8,296 nucleotides of DNA from NCBI GenBank assembly GCA_023396345.1, contig JAEWWO010000008.1:1-8296 (forward strand), read 5' to 3'. The DNA comes from Bacteroidota bacterium (GTDB lineage Bacteria > Bacteroidota > Bacteroidia > Chitinophagales > Chitinophagaceae). Shown piece after piece: positions 5,942-8,296 of the stretch (positions are counted from its first letter, which is position 1; each line of letters starts with the position of its first letter). The position numbers and the translations under genes were made by a program. Under the pieces are notes generated by a model. That model was given only the letters and a program-made list of their open reading frames with translations, searched no databases and was not told where the DNA came from.

Positions 5942-6514
5942 ATGAAAACAATTACAATCAAAGGTCACCTGAGGACCGGAACCGGCAAAGCATCCACCCG
6001 CCAAATTCGCTCTCAGGAAAATGTACCTGGTGTAATTTACGGGGGTGCAAATGAAGTAAATTTCTATGCTTCTGCAAAAGACCTAAAACCCCTGGTATAC
6101 ACCAGCAAATTCCAGTTGGCAGAAGTAGATGTTGATGGAAAAACTTATAAAACCATCATCAAAGATTTACAGTTCGACAAAGTAAAAGACAACTTAATCC
6201 ACGTAGATTTACTGGAACTGGTTGACGACAAAAAACTAATCGCTTCTATTCCGCTTAAACTGGTAGGAAACTCTGCGGGTGTAAGAGCCGGCGGTAGACT
6301 GATACACAAATTGAAAGTGTTGAAAGTAAAATGCTATCCTAAGGATTTAAAAGAGGCCATTGAGGTTGATATCTCTAGCCTGCAGGTAAATGGTAACATC
6401 CGTGTAGAAGATGTAAAAGTTGAAAACATGGAAATAATGAATCCATTACGTATTCCGGTAGCTTCTGTTGTAATGACCAGACAATTACGTCAGGAAGAAG
6501 CAGCAGCAAAATAA
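5942..6514 (+). CDS. rplY: 50S ribosomal protein L25 / general stress protein Ctc
   Basis: A 190-residue two-domain L25 (CTC/TL5 type) that binds 5S rRNA in the large ribosomal subunit. Residues 1-92 form the L25 beta-barrel (KGHLRTGTGKASTRQIRSQ, VPGVIYGG at 28-35, KDLQFD at 74-79, HVDLLEL at 87-93), and residues 95-182 the CTC C-terminal domain (IPLKLVGNSAGVRAGG, 103-118; LKVKCYPKDLKEAIEVDIS). The tail QEEAAAK is Ala/Glu-rich as in many family members. It starts 30 bp after prs with no promoter between, so it is read from the prs promoter. An intrinsic terminator ends the operon 23 bp after the stop. In many Bacteroidota a peptidyl-tRNA hydrolase gene follows rplY; it is not here. Confidence 0.96.
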   Translation: MKTITIKGHLRTGTGKASTRQIRSQENVPGVIYGGANEVNFYASAKDLKPLVYTSKFQLAEVDVDGKTYKTIIKDLQFDKVKDNLIHVDLLELVDDKKLIASIPLKLVGNSAGVRAGGRLIHKLKVLKVKCYPKDLKEAIEVDISSLQVNGNIRVEDVKVENMEIMNPLRIPVASVVMTRQLRQEEAAAK

Positions 6515-6536
6515 TTTTTTGCAAAACAAACTTATC

Positions 6537-6565
6537 AAAATCTCCGTGCATACGGAGATTTTTTT
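6537..6565 (+). terminator. intrinsic terminator of the prs-rplY operon
   Basis: The 11-bp stem AAAATCTCCGT (6537-6547) and ACGGAGATTTT (6552-6562) is perfect, with a GCAT loop and a run of seven T (6559-6565). It begins 23 bp after the rplY stop. This is the clearest Rho-independent terminator in the window. Confidence 0.92.
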
Positions 6566-6590
6566 GTTACCAATCCTTGACAGGATAATG

Positions 6591-6598
6591 TATATTTG
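6591..6598 (+). promoter_or_regulatory. -7 promoter box of the fucosidase gene
   Basis: TATATTTG matches TAnnTTTG perfectly and lies 46 bp before the ATG at 6644, giving a leader of roughly 39 bases. No good -33 TTTG is found at 19-21 bases upstream. With the terminator just before it, the fucosidase gene is most likely a separate transcription unit. Confidence 0.5.
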
Positions 6599-6643
6599 TA
6601 ACAGTAACAGATATACTTATTCATTATCAAAATAAATTATACT

Positions 6644-7960
6644 ATGCGTTGTTTCTTTTTCTTCTTCGCACTTCTTTTTTGTATGCAACTTTCAGCACAG
6701 GATAAATACGTTCCTACTCCCGAAAATCTTAAAGCCAGAGAAGCTTTCAGAGACGATAAGTTTGGTATGTTTATTCACTGGGGCGCTTCAAGTGTATTGG
6801 GAGATGGCGAGTGGGTAATGAACAACAGAAAAATACGTGTACATGAATATAAGAATCTCATTAATTATTTTAATCCGCAGGATTTTGACGCTAAAACATG
6901 GGTAAGCCTGGCAAAAAAAGCAGGCATGAAATACATCATTTTTGTAAGCCGTCATCATGATAGTTTCAGCAACTGGGATACCGAACAATCTGAATGGAAA
7001 ATTACCAATACGCCCTATGGTAAAGACGCTATGAAAATGCTGGCAGAGGAGTGCGAGCGCCAGAATATGAAACTCGGTTTTTATTATTCTACGCTCGATT
7101 GGTACAGAGACGATTATCCGCACGAAACAGGCAGAACCGGACAGCATTCCGGCAGAACTGCAAAGACAGATTACGACAGTTATCTCCAATTTATGAAAGC
7201 ACAGTTAACTGAAATCCTCACTAATTACGGAAAGGTATCTGCTATTTGGTTTGATGGTCACTGGGATCAGACCAATCTTGAAGGACACGAAGACCGCTCT
7301 TCAAGGCTTGACTGGAGATACGATGAAATTTACAGTTTAATTCACCGCCTGCAACCACAGTGCTTAATAGGCAACAATCATCATTTAGACCCCATTGCAG
7401 GAGAGGATTTTCAAATGTTTGAGCGCGATTTACCCGGCGAAAATAAATCGGGTTATAGCTATCAGGCTGCATCAAGTTTACCGCTGGAAACGTGCGAAAC
7501 ACTTAGTAAATCCTGGGGTTACAGCCTTACAGATACATTGTACAAAACTCCTGAACAGGTGATTCATTATCTCGTAGGCGCAGCCGGACGTAATGCAAAT
7601 CTTTTATTAAACATAGGTCCCATGCCCGATGGCAGAGTGCAACCTGAGTTTACAAGCACTTTAGAAGAGGTAGGTAAATGGACTTCAAAATACGGCGAAA
7701 CAATTTACGGCACACGCGGAAATGTGCTAACACCGCAGCAATGGGGTGTTGCTACTACAAAAGGAAATAAAATTTATTTACATATTCTGACTGCTCCGGA
7801 AGATGGGAAACTCGAAATCTCACTTCCACAAAAAATAAAGTCAGCCGTTAACTTTGACAGCCGTACGCCTGTTAGCTTTGCGTCTAAAAATAATATTACA
7901 TCTGTTACCTTACCTCAAACATTAACCAAAATAAATCATATAATAGAATTAACTTATTAA
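6644..7960 (+). CDS. secreted alpha-L-fucosidase, glycoside hydrolase family 29
   Basis: A 438-residue exported enzyme expected to remove terminal alpha-L-fucose from glycans by a retaining mechanism. Residues 1-19 are a Sec signal peptide rich in Phe and ending in LSAQ, with no lipobox, so a periplasmic or released enzyme is likely. The GH29 (beta/alpha)8 domain runs from about 25 to 350: KFGMFIHWG (39-47), the substrate-site RHHDSFSNWDT (103-113), GFYYSTLDWY (145-154), and AIWFDG (200-205), where Asp204 is the expected nucleophile. Glu260 in MFERDLPG is a candidate acid/base, but this residue is poorly conserved in the family. NANLLLNIGPMPDG (317-330) is also a family signature. Residues 355-438 look like a small C-terminal beta domain. 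No type IX sorting domain and no SusC/SusD neighbour is seen. Substrate linkage cannot be told from sequence. Confidence 0.94.
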   Translation: MRCFFFFFALLFCMQLSAQDKYVPTPENLKAREAFRDDKFGMFIHWGASSVLGDGEWVMNNRKIRVHEYKNLINYFNPQDFDAKTWVSLAKKAGMKYIIFVSRHHDSFSNWDTEQSEWKITNTPYGKDAMKMLAEECERQNMKLGFYYSTLDWYRDDYPHETGRTGQHSGRTAKTDYDSYLQFMKAQLTEILTNYGKVSAIWFDGHWDQTNLEGHEDRSSRLDWRYDEIYSLIHRLQPQCLIGNNHHLDPIAGEDFQMFERDLPGENKSGYSYQAASSLPLETCETLSKSWGYSLTDTLYKTPEQVIHYLVGAAGRNANLLLNIGPMPDGRVQPEFTSTLEEVGKWTSKYGETIYGTRGNVLTPQQWGVATTKGNKIYLHILTAPEDGKLEISLPQKIKSAVNFDSRTPVSFASKNNITSVTLPQTLTKINHIIELTY

Positions 7961-8160
7961 AAATGAATTTGTTCTAATGTAAAAAGTGCATAGCTTCAGC
8001 CTTTAAAAAACTTTCAATAAGATACATATATTAAACAATAAATGATTGTAACATTTCGTTATAAGTTACTGTTAAGCATAAGTATGCATATGACTTGTGT
8101 GGATTAATATCAAAATAAAAAAGATAAATAAAAACACTATCAACAGCAAACAGGTAACTG

Positions 8161-8296
8161 ATGTATAAAAGATTGAATGGATTTGTAATTTTTTTTCTGC
8201 TGATAACATTGGCATTGAGTGCTTTGCAAAGCTGTAAAAGCAGAGGCGGCGGAAGAACAGGCAGCAGAGGAGATGGCAATAACGACGGTGTGGTTC
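8161..8296 (+). CDS. lipoprotein, N-terminal part only (gene runs off the window)
   Basis: The frame opens with ATG at 8161 and is still open at the last base, giving 45 residues. Residues 1-24 are a lipoprotein signal peptide (MYKRLNG, hydrophobic FVIFFLLITLALSA, then LQSC), so Cys25 would be lipidated. A Gly/Arg/Asp-rich stretch follows (KSRGGGRTGSRGDGNNDG), looking like a flexible linker. The function cannot be named. A short charged linker of this kind also follows the lipobox in GldK/PorK-type gliding and secretion lipoproteins, but that is only a weak impression. The 200-bp gap before it (7961-8160) is AT-rich, with no terminator and no good TAnnTTTG box seen. Confidence 0.75.
   Translation, partial: MYKRLNGFVIFFLLITLALSALQSCKSRGGGRTGSRGDGNNDGVV

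Noticed and set aside
7993..8006. GCTTCAGCCTTTAA matching the BspA repeat at 3070 and 3145
   Set aside because: Only 14 bases match and the flanks differ; a single short match in low-complexity DNA is not good evidence of a shared element.
8031..8279. A reverse-strand 82-codon frame at the right end
   Set aside because: It overlaps the forward frame at 8161, which has a convincing lipoprotein signal peptide; the reverse translation has no recognisable motif.

Overview
The window looks like a chromosomal piece of a Bacteroidota genome, most likely of the Chitinophaga/Sphingobacterium side of the phylum. The reasons are a low-GC sequence, A-rich start regions without Shine-Dalgarno motifs, several TAnnTTTG-type -7 promoter boxes, secreted proteins ending their signal peptides in xAQ, and Bacteroidota-type versions of YqgE, RadC, Prs and two-domain L25. 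The taxonomic call is inference from these features, not from a search. I see no tRNA, rRNA, CRISPR array, insertion sequence or transposase.

Left part (1-1490): a YqgE/AlgH-family gene (183-731), then a 258-bp gap with a small inverted repeat, then a reverse-strand XRE-type helix-turn-helix regulator (990-1346). The regulator is transcribed divergently from the surface-protein genes to its right.

Central accessory part (1491-4152): two forward genes for exported proteins, probably one transcription unit. The first is a lipoprotein with three collagen-like Gly-X-Y blocks alternating with two copies of a 45-residue cassette. It ends at a TGA, but the same frame stays open for 61 more coding-looking codons up to a TAA at 2517-2519, so the gene is probably interrupted by a point mutation. 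The second, starting 25 bp after that TAA, is a BspA-like (DUF285) protein with near-identical 25-residue repeats. Its C-terminal beta-sandwich domain appears to be split by a two-helix membrane hairpin. Two strong inverted repeats (3954-3990 and 3999-4051) fill the gap between this gene and the convergent radC.

Right part (4153-8296): housekeeping genes. radC (reverse) is divergent from prs, which is followed 30 bp later by rplY; prs and rplY look like one operon closed by a clear intrinsic terminator at 6537-6565. A secreted GH29 alpha-L-fucosidase follows with its own promoter box. The window ends inside the start of a lipoprotein gene at 8161.

No complete new system (defence, toxin or biosynthetic) can be supported. 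The observations most worth a second look are the in-frame stop in the collagen-like gene, the split C-terminal domain of the BspA-like protein, and the palindromic element after it.
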